Below, piece after piece: positions 16,216-24,669 of a DNA stretch of 64,000 nt (the first letter of the stretch is position 1; every line of letters starts with the position of its first letter). The stretch spans positions 40,446 to 104,445 of the forward strand of contig WTGN01000051.1 in NCBI GenBank assembly GCA_011523545.1. The letters are read 5' to 3'. This DNA comes from Chloroflexota bacterium. Its GTDB lineage: Bacteria; Chloroflexota; Anaerolineae; Aggregatilineales; Phototrophicaceae. The position numbers and the translations under genes were made by a program. Below the pieces are notes generated by a model. That model ran no database searches. It saw nothing but the letters and a program-made list of their open reading frames with translations, and had not been told where the DNA came from.

Positions 16216-17598
16216 TCAATCCAGCGCGCCGGACAGCGCGGCCGCGAGCTCGCCATCGTTCTGTTGTACAGACGGATTGACATGGCGCAGGGCAAGCCAG
16301 GCGATCAGCATCCCAATGAGCCCACAGCAGAATACAGCGCCGTAGGCGATGCTGTGTTGGCCGGAGAGTGCCAGCATCAGATCCCGAATGATGCCGCCGC
16401 CAGCGACGCCGCCGCCGCGGGCGAAAGTGACGCAGAGGGTCCAGAAGCCGAGGAAGGCGCCGGCGCGGCCCGCCGGGCTCATGTCCATCATCAAACCCAG
16501 CGTGCCGATATTCCAGACGCCGAGACCGAGACCGAGCAAGACAAGCCCCGGCCGCACCAGCAGACGAACCTCATACAGCGACGACAGGGCGAAGACCAGG
16601 TAGGCGAGAACGAGCAAAACGACGCCGATCTGGGATAAATTGCTGTGGTTGAAGGCGGGCCGGCGGCGCAGCAGGAAAAGCGAGGCGAAAGAGCCGACAA
16701 TCGCCATCCCGGCCCAGTAGGCGGCGAAGCGATTGGTGACCTGCGCTTCCATGCCGAAGACCTGACCGGCGAAGGGCTCCAGCACGGTGTCTTGCAGGAA
16801 GGCGAAAGCCATCGACAGCACGAGGTATAACAGGAAGAAACGCAACGCGCGGTTTCGCCAAACGAGCGCAAGATCGTGCCGCAGGCTGCTGGTCGCCTCG
16901 GTTTTCGCCGCCGATGGATCTGAAATTCGAGTCTCTTCGCCCAGCAGCGAAAGAAACCAAATCACGGTGAGCGCGGCCGCCGTGACGAGGAAGAGCGTCA
17001 ACACGGAGCCGGCGCTGAAGGCGATGGCGCCGGCGCTATCGTCATGTGGCAGCATGATGCCAAACAATATGCCGCCGACCATAAAGCCCAGCAGCAGAAA
17101 GGTCCAGACCAGGCCAACTGCGCGCCCCCGCTGCTGTTCAGCGGCGCGATCATAAATCAAAGCCAAAAAGGTGCTGCCGGAAATGGCGCTGCCCAGGCTG
17201 AAAAGCAAGAAGGACAGAATGAGAGCGGCCCAGAGCGCGGCCGGTGTGGACGCAGCGCTTTCGATTCCCGCGCGGCGCACGAGCTCGGCCGTCGCGTAAC
17301 CCAGCATGACGGTGCTGAGGGCCATCATGGCGCGGCCAAGCCAGATCCAGAAGAGGCGCTTGAAGCCGCCGACGGTATGTGTATCGGAATAGCGCCCGGC
17401 GATGACGCCGATCGGCGCAAGGAAGTAACGCAAGCCGGTGAGCAAGCCGACCAGGGCGGCGCTGAAACCCAAATCGGCGACCATGATCCGGTTCCAGACG
17501 CCGGTCGCAAGCACATCGGCAACGCCCGAACCGAGATGAAAGAGGGCGATTTTCAGGTTACGGCCTATGGAAAGGTCAGGGCGCTCCGGATTTTCCAT
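16216..17598 (-). CDS. PucC/BCH2-like major facilitator family transporter
   Basis: 460 residues, about twelve hydrophobic segments. The start, LKIALFHLGSGVADVLATGVWNRIMV, and the GRYSDTHTVGGFKRLFWIWLGRAMM loop resemble the PucC/BCH2 branch of the MFS, originally described for (bacterio)chlorophyll or light-harvesting assembly. Members are also known from non-phototrophs, where substrates are unknown. No photosynthesis gene is seen in the window, so a pigment role is not implied. Convergent with the secreted protein gene (12 bp between stops) and divergent from uspA. Confidence 0.82.
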   Translation of the reverse strand: MENPERPDLSIGRNLKIALFHLGSGVADVLATGVWNRIMVADLGFSAALVGLLTGLRYFLAPIGVIAGRYSDTHTVGGFKRLFWIWLGRAMMALSTVMLGYATAELVRRAGIESAASTPAALWAALILSFLLFSLGSAISGSTFLALIYDRAAEQQRGRAVGLVWTFLLLGFMVGGILFGIMLPHDDSAGAIAFSAGSVLTLFLVTAAALTVIWFLSLLGEETRISDPSAAKTEATSSLRHDLALVWRNRALRFFLLYLVLSMAFAFLQDTVLEPFAGQVFGMEAQVTNRFAAYWAGMAIVGSFASLFLLRRRPAFNHSNLSQIGVVLLVLAYLVFALSSLYEVRLLVRPGLVLLGLGLGVWNIGTLGLMMDMSPAGRAGAFLGFWTLCVTFARGGGVAGGGIIRDLMLALSGQHSIAYGAVFCCGLIGMLIAWLALRHVNPSVQQNDGELAAALSGALD

Positions 17599-17670
17599 AC
17601 ACTTTTACTGAGAATTTTACAGATTTAAGCCTCCGATTATGCAGAAAAGCCGGCGGGCGTCAAGACTCAA

Positions 17671-17701
17671 TTGAGAATACTTTCACAAGTCATGTTATAC
17701 T
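17671..17701 (+). promoter_or_regulatory. Putative promoter of the universal stress protein gene
   Basis: Extended -10 element TGTTATACT (-10 TATACT at 17696-17701), with TTGAGA at 17671-17676 as a -35 at a long 19-bp spacing. Located 36 bp before the ATG in an AT-richer pocket. Prediction from sequence match only. Confidence 0.4.
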
Positions 17702-17737
17702 GATTGCAGAGCAACCAAGCAAGGAAGAGAGAAAGCG

Positions 17738-18199
17738 ATGTTCCAACACCGACCGTTCAACAAGATTGTGGTGCCGACCGATGGCTCCGCCTGGAGCGAA
17801 CGCGCGATTCCCTACGCGGTGGACTTCGGGCGCATCAGCGGCGGCGAGGTCATTTTGCTGCACGTGTTTACGCCGCCGATGCATGAATTCGTCGATTCGC
17901 TGGCGATCGCAGGTGAATACGAGCTGGCCAATCGGATACGCGAAGAGATCAAACAGCATTTGCTCGGGCTTCGCAATGAGGTGCGCGAGCAGGGCATCGA
18001 CTGCCGCTTGCATATCATTGACGCGGTCGGCGTTGCGCAGCATATCGTCGATTATGTCCAAGACGAGAACGCTGACCTGGTCGTTATGACCACGCATGGC
18101 CATTCGGGTTTGGTGCGTCTGGTCTTCGGCAGCGTCGCCAACAAGGTGATGCACGATGTCAACGTGCCTGTGCTGGTCATCCGCCCCGATTTGGAGTGA
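17738..18199 (+). CDS. Universal stress protein, UspA family
   Basis: 153 residues, single Usp domain. It begins FNKIVVPTDGSAWSERAIPYAVDF (first strand with the conserved Asp), has ADLVVMTTHGHSGLVRLVFGS, the nucleotide-binding G-x2-G...GS loop, and ends NKVMHDVNVPVLVIRP. These proteins are cytoplasmic, and ATP-binding members support stress survival; the precise signal is unknown. GGAAGAGAG precedes the ATG by a suitable distance. It stands as a single gene between a divergent transporter and a convergent DUF402 gene. Confidence 0.92.
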   Translation: MFQHRPFNKIVVPTDGSAWSERAIPYAVDFGRISGGEVILLHVFTPPMHEFVDSLAIAGEYELANRIREEIKQHLLGLRNEVREQGIDCRLHIIDAVGVAQHIVDYVQDENADLVVMTTHGHSGLVRLVFGSVANKVMHDVNVPVLVIRPDLE

Positions 18200-18233
18200 C
18201 GCGGCGGCATCGGTACATCGACTACAGCAACAC

Positions 18234-18710
18234 TCAATTTGCGCTAATTTCATCGAAGGGCGGCCGGCGTTTCTCAACCAGACAGTGGATCGCGTCCACC
18301 GCCGCCCAGGCCTCTTTCTCTTCCCTCCGCGGCAGGGCCAGCGCGGCGAATTCGTCCTCATCCAGCAGCAGCGTCCGCCCGTCGGGGTAAACGAAGACAT
18401 CGAGACAGAGGTCCTCGGCGCTCACGCGGTCGGCTTCGATGCGTGGCGGCCGCGTGATATTGCAGTACCAGCCTTTGAGCGCCCCCGACTGCCCGTCTCC
18501 TAGGCGAAAGACGTTGTACCAGCGCTCGCGGAAAAACCACTCGCGAAAACGATCGCCGCGGCGCAACGTGATATAGCCCAGATCGCGGTCGGCCAAAGCG
18601 AAAGTCGCGTCAATGCAGACGAAGGCCTCATTCCGTTCGCGCAAGACGCCCTCGTAAGCCAGTTCATCAGCCCCGAAGGCATCGCGCTTGATGACGGTGA
18701 ATGGGCGCAT
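18234..18710 (-). CDS. DUF402 (FomD/Ntdp-like) protein
   Basis: 158 residues with the DUF402 hallmarks: FFRERWYNVFRLGD, KGWYCNITRPPRI, and acidic metal-binding segments DLCLDVFVYPDGRTLLLDEDEF. Characterised relatives hydrolyse nucleoside di/triphosphates or nucleotidylated substrates using divalent metals; the substrate here is unknown. Its ATG overlaps the TGA of the thiamine pyrophosphokinase gene (TGATG), a sign of translational coupling and operon membership. Confidence 0.88.
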   Translation of the reverse strand: MRPFTVIKRDAFGADELAYEGVLRERNEAFVCIDATFALADRDLGYITLRRGDRFREWFFRERWYNVFRLGDGQSGALKGWYCNITRPPRIEADRVSAEDLCLDVFVYPDGRTLLLDEDEFAALALPRREEKEAWAAVDAIHCLVEKRRPPFDEISAN

Positions 18711-19360
18711 CAGGCGCGCCCGCTGGTATGGACGAGCAGTAGCAGCCCGGCGCGAAAGTCAATCTCGGCGGCATCTGCCAGCATGACATTGCTGATGCCG
18801 CGCGCCGGTCCCAATTGCAGGCTGTTTGCCTGGAGCGGATATTTTAGCGCGCGCGTGCTGATGCCTTCGGCGGCGGCGCTCAGCGGGATCAGCGATATTG
18901 TATCGCCGCGCTCGCCGGCGATATGATGCGCGCCCGGCCGCAGGAGGCGGACGAGTTGGTCGCCGTCCACGAAATCAAGGCGCAGCTCCTGGAATGCTGG
19001 CTGCGCCGGCAGGAGGATGTTCGCGATCGTCTGGTCAATTCGTCCGCCCAAGCCGCCCAGGACGTGGATCCCGCTGACGCCGATACGACGGCAATAATGC
19101 AGGGCCAGCTCAAAATCAGTTTCGTCTTTCTCCGGCGGATGCTGAATAATCTCGGCGCCGGCCGCTTTGAATCGCGCGACCTCGTCGGCGCTGAGCGAAT
19201 CAAGATCGCCGATGATCGTATGGGGAGACAGACCGAGCGCGCGGGCGAGAAGCGCGCCGCCGTCGGCGCAAATGACGCGGGGCGACTCCAGCGACGCGAG
19301 CAAGCGGTCAACCATCACGCCGCGTTTGAGCTCGCCGTTGGCGAAGAGGAGGGTCTGCAC
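18710..19360 (-). CDS. thiN: Thiamine pyrophosphokinase
   Basis: 216 residues. Converts thiamine to thiamine diphosphate using ATP. Family motifs are in order: CADGGALLARALGL (substrate/metal loop DGG), IIGDLDSLSADE (the GDxDS metal motif), HPPEKDETDFELALHY and LGGLGGRIDQTIANI; the C-terminal part forms the thiamine-binding beta domain. The stop is shared with the start of the DUF402 gene downstream. No thi-box (TPP riboswitch) was noticed in the 216-bp upstream gap, which instead contains two family A palindromes. Confidence 0.93.
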   Translation of the reverse strand: MQTLLFANGELKRGVMVDRLLASLESPRVICADGGALLARALGLSPHTIIGDLDSLSADEVARFKAAGAEIIQHPPEKDETDFELALHYCRRIGVSGIHVLGGLGGRIDQTIANILLPAQPAFQELRLDFVDGDQLVRLLRPGAHHIAGERGDTISLIPLSAAAEGISTRALKYPLQANSLQLGPARGISNVMLADAAEIDFRAGLLLLVHTSGRA

Positions 19361-19386
19361 GTAATTCTTCCCTGAGATTGTGTTGC

Positions 19387-19516
19387 GGGCGACTCACAGA
19401 GACGCCCCTACGTATCCGCTATGTTTGAGCCTGAATCATACCATTGGCCTGGACGGGGACAAAATTGTATTGATAGCTAGCGGAAGATTCCGGGCGACCG
19501 GATAGCTCGCCCCTAC
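19387..19516 (+). repeat. Two family A palindromes between thiN and hyuB
   Basis: Units at 19387-19411 and 19492-19516, each of the form GGGCGAC ... (G/C)CCCCTAC with about 25 bp total and imperfect dyad symmetry. They lie head to tail in the same orientation, between divergent genes. Confidence 0.75.
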
Positions 19517-19576
19517 ATCGTCGTCCAGCGCTATGCTAGCCTATTAGCGCGCGAATCAGCCAGAAAGGCGGCAAGG

Positions 19577-21136
19577 GTGGACGCCATCAGCCTGGAAGTT
19601 TTCAAGAATCTCTTTGCGGCGGTCGCTGAAGAGATGGGCGTGACGCTGCGACGCGCCAGCTTCAGCCCCAACATCCGCGAGCGCCTGGATTTCAGCTGCG
19701 CGGTATTTGACGCCGAGGCGCGCATGATCGCGCAGGCGGCGCATATCCCCGTGCACCTGGGCAGCATGCCGGCCTCGGTGGCGGCGGCTGTCGCTGAATT
19801 TGAGGCATTCCATCCGGGCGATATCGCCGTGCTCAACGACCCCTATCGCGGCGGCACGCACTTGCCCGATATCACCATGATCTCACCGGTTTTCGCCGGT
19901 GGCGACCTGCGTTATTTTGTCGCCAGCCGGGCGCATCACGCTGATGTCGGCGGCATGACCCCCGGGTCGGCGCCATTGAGCACCGAGCTTTATCAAGAGG
20001 GAATCATCATCCCGCCGTTGAAGCTGCGATTGAGCGGCTGGATGAACGAGGGCGCGCTCGACCTGATCGTGGCCAACAGCCGCAATCCGGCCGAGCGCCT
20101 GGGTGATTTGGAAGCGCAGATGGCGGCGCATCGCATCGGCGAAGGGCGCTTGCTCGACATGATGATTGAGCATGGCGTCGAGGAAACCCTGGCCCATGCG
20201 GCCGCCCTGCTCGATTATTCGCGGCGGATGACGCAGGCGGTCATCGCCGGCATCCCTGATGGCGTCTACCGTTATCAGGATGCGATGGAGGGCGATGGTC
20301 AAGCCGAATTCGAGATACCGATTCGCGCGCGGCTTGAAGTCCACGGCGAGTCGATGACGGTCGATTTTAGCGGGAGCGCGCCGCAAGTGCCGGGCAACGT
20401 GAACGCGGTGCCGGCGATTGTGCGCTCGGCGACCTGGTATTGCGTGCGGCTGCTGGCGGAGGAAGACATCCCGGTCAATCACGGCTGCTTTCAACCGGTC
20501 GAGGTGATCACGCCGGCGGGCAGCTTCTTGAATCCGGGTTTTCCGGCGGCGGTAGTGGTGGGCAATACCGAGACCAGCCAAAGGATCGTGGATACCGTGC
20601 TGGGCGCGCTGGCGCAAGCGCTGCCGGGGGTCCTGCCGGCGGCGTCCCTGGGCACGATGAACAATGTCGCGGTTGGCGGCGTCGCGGGCGAAGAGCAATT
20701 CGTCTATTACGAGACGCTTGGCGGCGGGCATGGCGCTTCCAGCCGCGGCGATGGGCTTTCGGGCCGGCACTGTCACATGACCAATACCCTAAATACGCCG
20801 GTCGAGGCGCTGGAATACAGCCTGCCGATGCGGGTGCGGCGTTACCAATTGCGCGCGGGCAGCGGCGGGCCCGGCCGGCATCGCGGCGGCGATGGCATCA
20901 GGCGCGAGTACGAGCTGCTGGCGCCGGCGACGGTCACGATCAACTCCGAACGGCGTTTGCGCGCGCCCTATGGCATCAACGGCGGCGGCAGCGGCGAATG
21001 CGGCGCCAATACGATCATTCGTGGCGGGCGGGCGGCAAGCGTCGGCGGCAAGCATTCGGCCCATCTGGAAGCCGGCGACCGGGTGATCATCGAAACGCCC
21101 GGCGGCGGTGGCTGGGGTGGCCAATCGCCCTCATAA
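19577..21136 (+). CDS. hyuB: Hydantoinase B / N-methylhydantoinase (ATP-hydrolysing) beta-type subunit
   Basis: 519 residues. Start GTG (19577) after GCAAGG. The sequence begins [40 protein letters not shown], followed by [29 protein letters not shown] and [16 protein letters not shown], the metal-binding and substrate region of the family, and C-terminal RRGGDG-like [13 protein letters not shown]. With HyuA it forms the two-component amidohydrolase acting on hydantoin-like, 5-oxoproline-like or acetophenone-type substrates (the last are carboxylases); the substrate is undecided. The partner hyuA lies 0.9 kb downstream beyond the hsp20 gene. Confidence 0.92.
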   Translation: MDAISLEVFKNLFAAVAEEMGVTLRRASFSPNIRERLDFSCAVFDAEARMIAQAAHIPVHLGSMPASVAAAVAEFEAFHPGDIAVLNDPYRGGTHLPDITMISPVFAGGDLRYFVASRAHHADVGGMTPGSAPLSTELYQEGIIIPPLKLRLSGWMNEGALDLIVANSRNPAERLGDLEAQMAAHRIGEGRLLDMMIEHGVEETLAHAAALLDYSRRMTQAVIAGIPDGVYRYQDAMEGDGQAEFEIPIRARLEVHGESMTVDFSGSAPQVPGNVNAVPAIVRSATWYCVRLLAEEDIPVNHGCFQPVEVITPAGSFLNPGFPAAVVVGNTETSQRIVDTVLGALAQALPGVLPAASLGTMNNVAVGGVAGEEQFVYYETLGGGHGASSRGDGLSGRHCHMTNTLNTPVEALEYSLPMRVRRYQLRAGSGGPGRHRGGDGIRREYELLAPATVTINSERRLRAPYGINGGGSGECGANTIIRGGRAASVGGKHSAHLEAGDRVIIETPGGGGWGGQSPS

Positions 21137-21146
21137 TCGCGACTTC

Positions 21147-21330
21147 GTAGGGGCGAGCCGGCGGCTCGCCCCTACACGCATCCATTTGTGGCTAAGACTG
21201 TAAGGGCGATGCCGTGAATCGCCCGTTTTCGCTATGCGATTCGATGACGGGCGACTCACCGAGTCGCCCCAACAGATGTCTTGATGAGTGGGGTTGAAAT
21301 TGACTGGGCGACCAGGCAGGCCGCCCCTAC
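21147..21330 (+). repeat. Cluster of four family A palindromes
   Basis: Units at 21147-21175 (perfect: 14-base arms around one central G), 21200-21225, 21249-21270 and 21306-21330. The perfect unit has arms GTAGGGGCGAGCCG and CGGCTCGCCCCTAC. The cluster fills the gap between hyuB and the convergent hsp20 gene. Confidence 0.85.
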
Positions 21331-21351
21331 AATGTGGTGACCCGGGTTGGC

Positions 21352-21789
21352 CTAGCTACCCGCGGCGCTGACGTTGACGGGGACCTGCCGCGGCTTGACA
21401 TGCGCGGCCTTGGGCAGGGTGATGCTGAGGACGCCGTTCTCGAAGCTGGCTTCAACCGCATCGCCGTCCACAATGGTGGGGAAGCGCAGGCTGCGGCTGA
21501 ACTTGCCGAAGCGCCGCTCGCGGATCAGCATTTTGCTGGTCTCGTCACGGTTCTCGGCGGCGGTCTCGGCGCTGACGGTCAGCGTATCGTCGTGGATGTT
21601 GACGCTGATGTCGCCCTGATTGATGCCGGGCAGGTTGGCATGGACGATGTAGGCGTCGGCGTTCTCTTCGACATCCAGCGCGGGGCCGAAACCGCGGGCT
21701 TCAGGCTCGCCGCTGGCGAGCCAGGGGCGGGCGTCGTTCAGCAGATCGTCGACCAGACGGAAATAGGGACTGCGACTGCGAATCATCAT
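21352..21789 (-). CDS. Small heat-shock protein, Hsp20/alpha-crystallin family
   Basis: 145 residues. Cytoplasmic holdase chaperone. The alpha-crystallin domain runs from about residue 40: DAYIVHANLPGINQGDISVNIHDDTLTVSAE, RERRFGKFSRSLRFP, and the terminal GVLSITLPKA motif; a short tail follows. GGAGGAAAC precedes the ATG. Oriented against both hyu genes and flanked on each side by family A palindromes. Confidence 0.93.
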   Translation of the reverse strand: MMIRSRSPYFRLVDDLLNDARPWLASGEPEARGFGPALDVEENADAYIVHANLPGINQGDISVNIHDDTLTVSAETAAENRDETSKMLIRERRFGKFSRSLRFPTIVDGDAVEASFENGVLSITLPKAAHVKPRQVPVNVSAAGS

Positions 21790-21816
21790 GATGTTTCCTC
21801 CTTGTTGTTGTCAATC

Positions 21817-21877
21817 GGGCGACCCAGCGGCTCGCCCCTACAATCGCATTGGGGCGGGCGACCCAACGGTTCGCCCC
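21817..21877 (+). repeat. Two family A palindromes upstream of hsp20
   Basis: Units at 21817-21841 and 21856-21877 (GGGCGACCCA...CGCCCC), 14 bp apart, within the divergent gap between hsp20 and hyuA. Confidence 0.75.
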
Positions 21878-22004
21878 GGCATTGACTTGAATCAAACTGA
21901 CATCTTTATACTAGGCCGCCCGCATAAGAGAAAAAGCGGCGGTACATAAGACTGGCGATAGAGAAATGTAACCCTGGCGTAAACGGCGCTCCAGGACCGC
22001 CGCA

Positions 22005-22033
22005 TTTCGCGTTTCGCCAGCGGATGTTATGAT
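22005..22033 (+). promoter_or_regulatory. Possible promoter of hyuA
   Basis: TGTTATGAT extended -10 (TATGAT 22028-22033) with TTTCGC as a weak -35 17 bp upstream, 42 bp before the hyuA ATG. A second -10-like TATACT lies at 21907-21912 with TTGACT at 21882. Tentative. Confidence 0.3.
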
Positions 22034-22075
22034 TGAGCGCGTTGTCTGGGCGCGAGTTCGGGACGGGGGGCATTA

Positions 22076-24055
22076 ATGCAAGCGGGCGTCGATATCGGCG
22101 GCACATTCACCGATCTGGTGTTGAACGAGCGGGGAAAATTGAAGATACACAAGCTGCTCAGCAGCCCGGATCGTCCCGAGCGGGCGATGCTGGCCGGGCT
22201 GGAGACGCTCTGCCCCGGCGGGCTGGCGGCGCTGAGGCAAGTCGCCCATGGATCGACCGTCGCCACCAACGCCATCCTGGAGCGCAAAGGCGCGCGGGCG
22301 GCCCTGCTCACGACAGCCGGTTTCCGCGATCTGCTCTTCATCGGGCGGCAGGATCGGCCGGCTCTGTATGACATTCACCCGCGCATCCCGCCGCCGCTGA
22401 TCCCGCGGGAACGCTGCTTTGAAGTTATGGAGCGGCTCGATTTCCAGGGGAACGTGCTGACGGTGCTCGACATAGAGTCGCTTGACGCGGCGCTGGATCA
22501 GATAGCCGGGCATCAAGTGGATTCGATTGCGGTCTGCCTCCTATTCAGTTATGTCAATGCCGAGCACGAGCGGCGGGTCAAAGCGCGGATCCTGGAGCGC
22601 GGGATTGTCGCTGACGAATGGCGGGTTGTGCTGTCTTCGGAGGTCTTGCCTGAGTTCCGCGAGTATGAGCGCGCCAGCACGATCGCCCTGGAGGCTTATG
22701 TGCGGCCGGTCATGTCGCGCTACATCGGCGAGCTGGAAGCGGGCTTGCCGGCCGATGCGTCGCTGCGCATCATGAAGTCCGATGGCGGCGTCATGCGCGC
22801 CAGCCGCGTCCGTCAAGGCGCTATCCACACCGCGCTCAGCGGGCCGGCGGCCGGCGTCATGGGCGCGTTTCACCTGGCCAATAGAGCCGGATTCGACCGA
22901 ATCATCACGCTGGACATGGGCGGCACATCGACCGATGTGGCCTTGATCGCCGGGCAGCCAGTGCCGCGCCCCGAATCGGCGATTGACGGCTTGCCCACAC
23001 GGGTGCGCATGCTTGATATTGAAACGATCGGCGCGGGCGGCGGCTCGCTGGCGCGCGTTGACGCGGGCGGCGCCTTGCGCGTGGGTCCGGAATCGGCGGG
23101 CGCCAATCCGGGGCCGGCCATCTACGGGCTCGGTGGCGATGCGGTGACGCTGAGCGACGCCAACGCCATCCTCGGGCGGCTGGACGCGGAGCATTTTCTG
23201 GGCGGGGCGATGGCGCTGGATTTGGCGGCGGGCGAGCGGGCGCTGGCGGCTTTGGCGCGGCAGATCGGCTTCAGCGTCGCCGACGCGGCCAAGGGCGTGG
23301 TCGAAATCGCCAACGTCAATATCGATCGGGCGATTCGGCGTGTGTCCATCGCCCGCGGTTATGACCCGCGCGATTTCACGCTGGTTGCCTTCGGTGGCGC
23401 CGGCCCGCTGCACGCTTGTGAAGCGGCCGAACGGCTGGATATCCCGCGCGTGCTGGTGCCGGAGGCGCCCGGTGTCTTGTGCGCGCTCGGGCTGCTGATC
23501 GCCGATGTGGCAGTCGATTACAGTCGCTCCGTCATGCGCGCGGCAACCGCGGAGAATCTCATTGCATTGCGGGACCTGGAGCGGGAACTGCTGGCCATGG
23601 CGGCCGCCGAGTTGCGTCAGGAGAGTATAGCCGAGGCGGATATGCGCTTCGCCGCCACGCTCGATATGCGCTACGAAGGCCAAGCCTATGAATTGAACAT
23701 CCCCTTTGGCGAGCGCGCAGCCGACGCTTTCCATGAGGCGCACGAGCGGACCTATGGCCACGCGATCCGCTGGCGACCGGTCGAGATCGTCAACATCCGC
23801 GTCAACGGCAGCGGCGCCAACGAGAAGCCGAGCTTTGAAAGCGCGGAGACGCGCGCCTACGAAGCCAGTCCCGTAGGCGAAAAAACATCGCCGGTCGGCG
23901 GGCGCATCAAAATGTTTCAGCGGGCGGATCTGGGCCCCGGCGCGCGCTTCAGCGGTGAGGCGCTCGTCTTCCAAATGGACAGCACGACCTTCGTGCCGCC
24001 GGGTTGGAGCGTCCAGGTCGACGGCACGCTGAATTTGCTGCTGACGCGCGATTAA
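22076..24055 (+). CDS. hyuA: Hydantoinase A / 5-oxoprolinase-like alpha-type subunit
   Basis: 659 residues of the ASKHA-fold hydantoinase family. N-terminal GVDIGGTFTDLVL is the first nucleotide-binding motif, followed by VAHGSTVATNAILERKGARAALLTTAGFRD. The second domain has LSGPAAGVMGAF, ITLDMGGTSTDVALI and FGGAGPLHACEAAERL; the C-terminus is shorter than in 5-oxoprolinase. ATG 22076 follows GGGGGG. It would supply the ATP-using half of the amidohydrolase with HyuB. Unusually, hyuB precedes it and hsp20 lies between on the other strand. Confidence 0.92.
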   Translation: MQAGVDIGGTFTDLVLNERGKLKIHKLLSSPDRPERAMLAGLETLCPGGLAALRQVAHGSTVATNAILERKGARAALLTTAGFRDLLFIGRQDRPALYDIHPRIPPPLIPRERCFEVMERLDFQGNVLTVLDIESLDAALDQIAGHQVDSIAVCLLFSYVNAEHERRVKARILERGIVADEWRVVLSSEVLPEFREYERASTIALEAYVRPVMSRYIGELEAGLPADASLRIMKSDGGVMRASRVRQGAIHTALSGPAAGVMGAFHLANRAGFDRIITLDMGGTSTDVALIAGQPVPRPESAIDGLPTRVRMLDIETIGAGGGSLARVDAGGALRVGPESAGANPGPAIYGLGGDAVTLSDANAILGRLDAEHFLGGAMALDLAAGERALAALARQIGFSVADAAKGVVEIANVNIDRAIRRVSIARGYDPRDFTLVAFGGAGPLHACEAAERLDIPRVLVPEAPGVLCALGLLIADVAVDYSRSVMRAATAENLIALRDLERELLAMAAAELRQESIAEADMRFAATLDMRYEGQAYELNIPFGERAADAFHEAHERTYGHAIRWRPVEIVNIRVNGSGANEKPSFESAETRAYEASPVGEKTSPVGGRIKMFQRADLGPGARFSGEALVFQMDSTTFVPPGWSVQVDGTLNLLLTRD

Positions 24056-24058
24056 GCC

Positions 24059-24538
24059 CTAGGCGATGGCGGCCATCGCTTCAATCTCGACCGCCATGTT
24101 AAAGGGCAGCGCCGCCATCCCCACGGCCGAGCGCGCATGGGCGCCCCGTTCGGGCCCGTATAGCGCAAGAATCAGGTCGGAGCAGCCGTTAATGACCGCG
24201 GGCTGGCGGTCGAAATCCGGCGCGCAGTTCACCATGCCATGCAGGCGCAGCCAGGCGCTGACACGATCGAGGTCACCCAATTCGCGTTTCAGGCTGCCCA
24301 GCATTGAGAGCGCCACCGCCCTGGCCGCTTCATAGCCCTGCTCGACCGTGACATCGGCGCCGACTTTGCCGAAGGGGCCGGCCAGCGACCCGTCGACGTT
24401 TTGCGGTCCATGCCCGGAGATATAAGCGATTCCGGCGTGGACGCGCACAAAGGAAAAGGGCAAGTCAACCCCGGGCGGCGGCTGCACCGGCGGCGGCAGC
24501 GTCAAGCCCATTGCCGCCAATTTACCTTCGATTTCCAT
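24059..24538 (-). CDS. RidA/YjgF/YER057c/UK114 family protein
   Basis: 159 residues, single RidA fold (IAYISGHGPQNVDG, LGDLDRVSAWLRLHGMVNCAPDF, GAHARSAVGMAALPFNMAVEIEA). The Arg in ARSAVG corresponds to the substrate-carboxylate-binding arginine of deaminating members. Family role: hydrolysis of reactive enamine/imine intermediates; subfamilies are often linked with amide or hydantoin catabolism. It stands tail to tail with hyuA (3 bp gap), a context consistent with that link but on the opposite strand. Confidence 0.9.
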   Translation of the reverse strand: MEIEGKLAAMGLTLPPPVQPPPGVDLPFSFVRVHAGIAYISGHGPQNVDGSLAGPFGKVGADVTVEQGYEAARAVALSMLGSLKRELGDLDRVSAWLRLHGMVNCAPDFDRQPAVINGCSDLILALYGPERGAHARSAVGMAALPFNMAVEIEAMAAIA

Positions 24539-24669
24539 GATCTGCCCTCCTCTGCTTCATCACGCAAAGACAAGTAGAACTTACCACAGCGCCATGCTTG
24601 ACGCACGGATGACTGGGAATGGGGCTAAAATAGTAACTGATTCCGCAAGAAACGATTTGGGTCAAGGTC

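Noticed and set aside
21147..21330. CRISPR array
   Set aside because: Units are palindromes with differing centres and irregular spacing, no constant direct repeat, and no cas gene in the window.
22541..23974. 477-codon minus-strand open frame inside hyuA
   Set aside because: Antisense to a clear ASKHA-type protein; Arg/His/Gln-rich composition.
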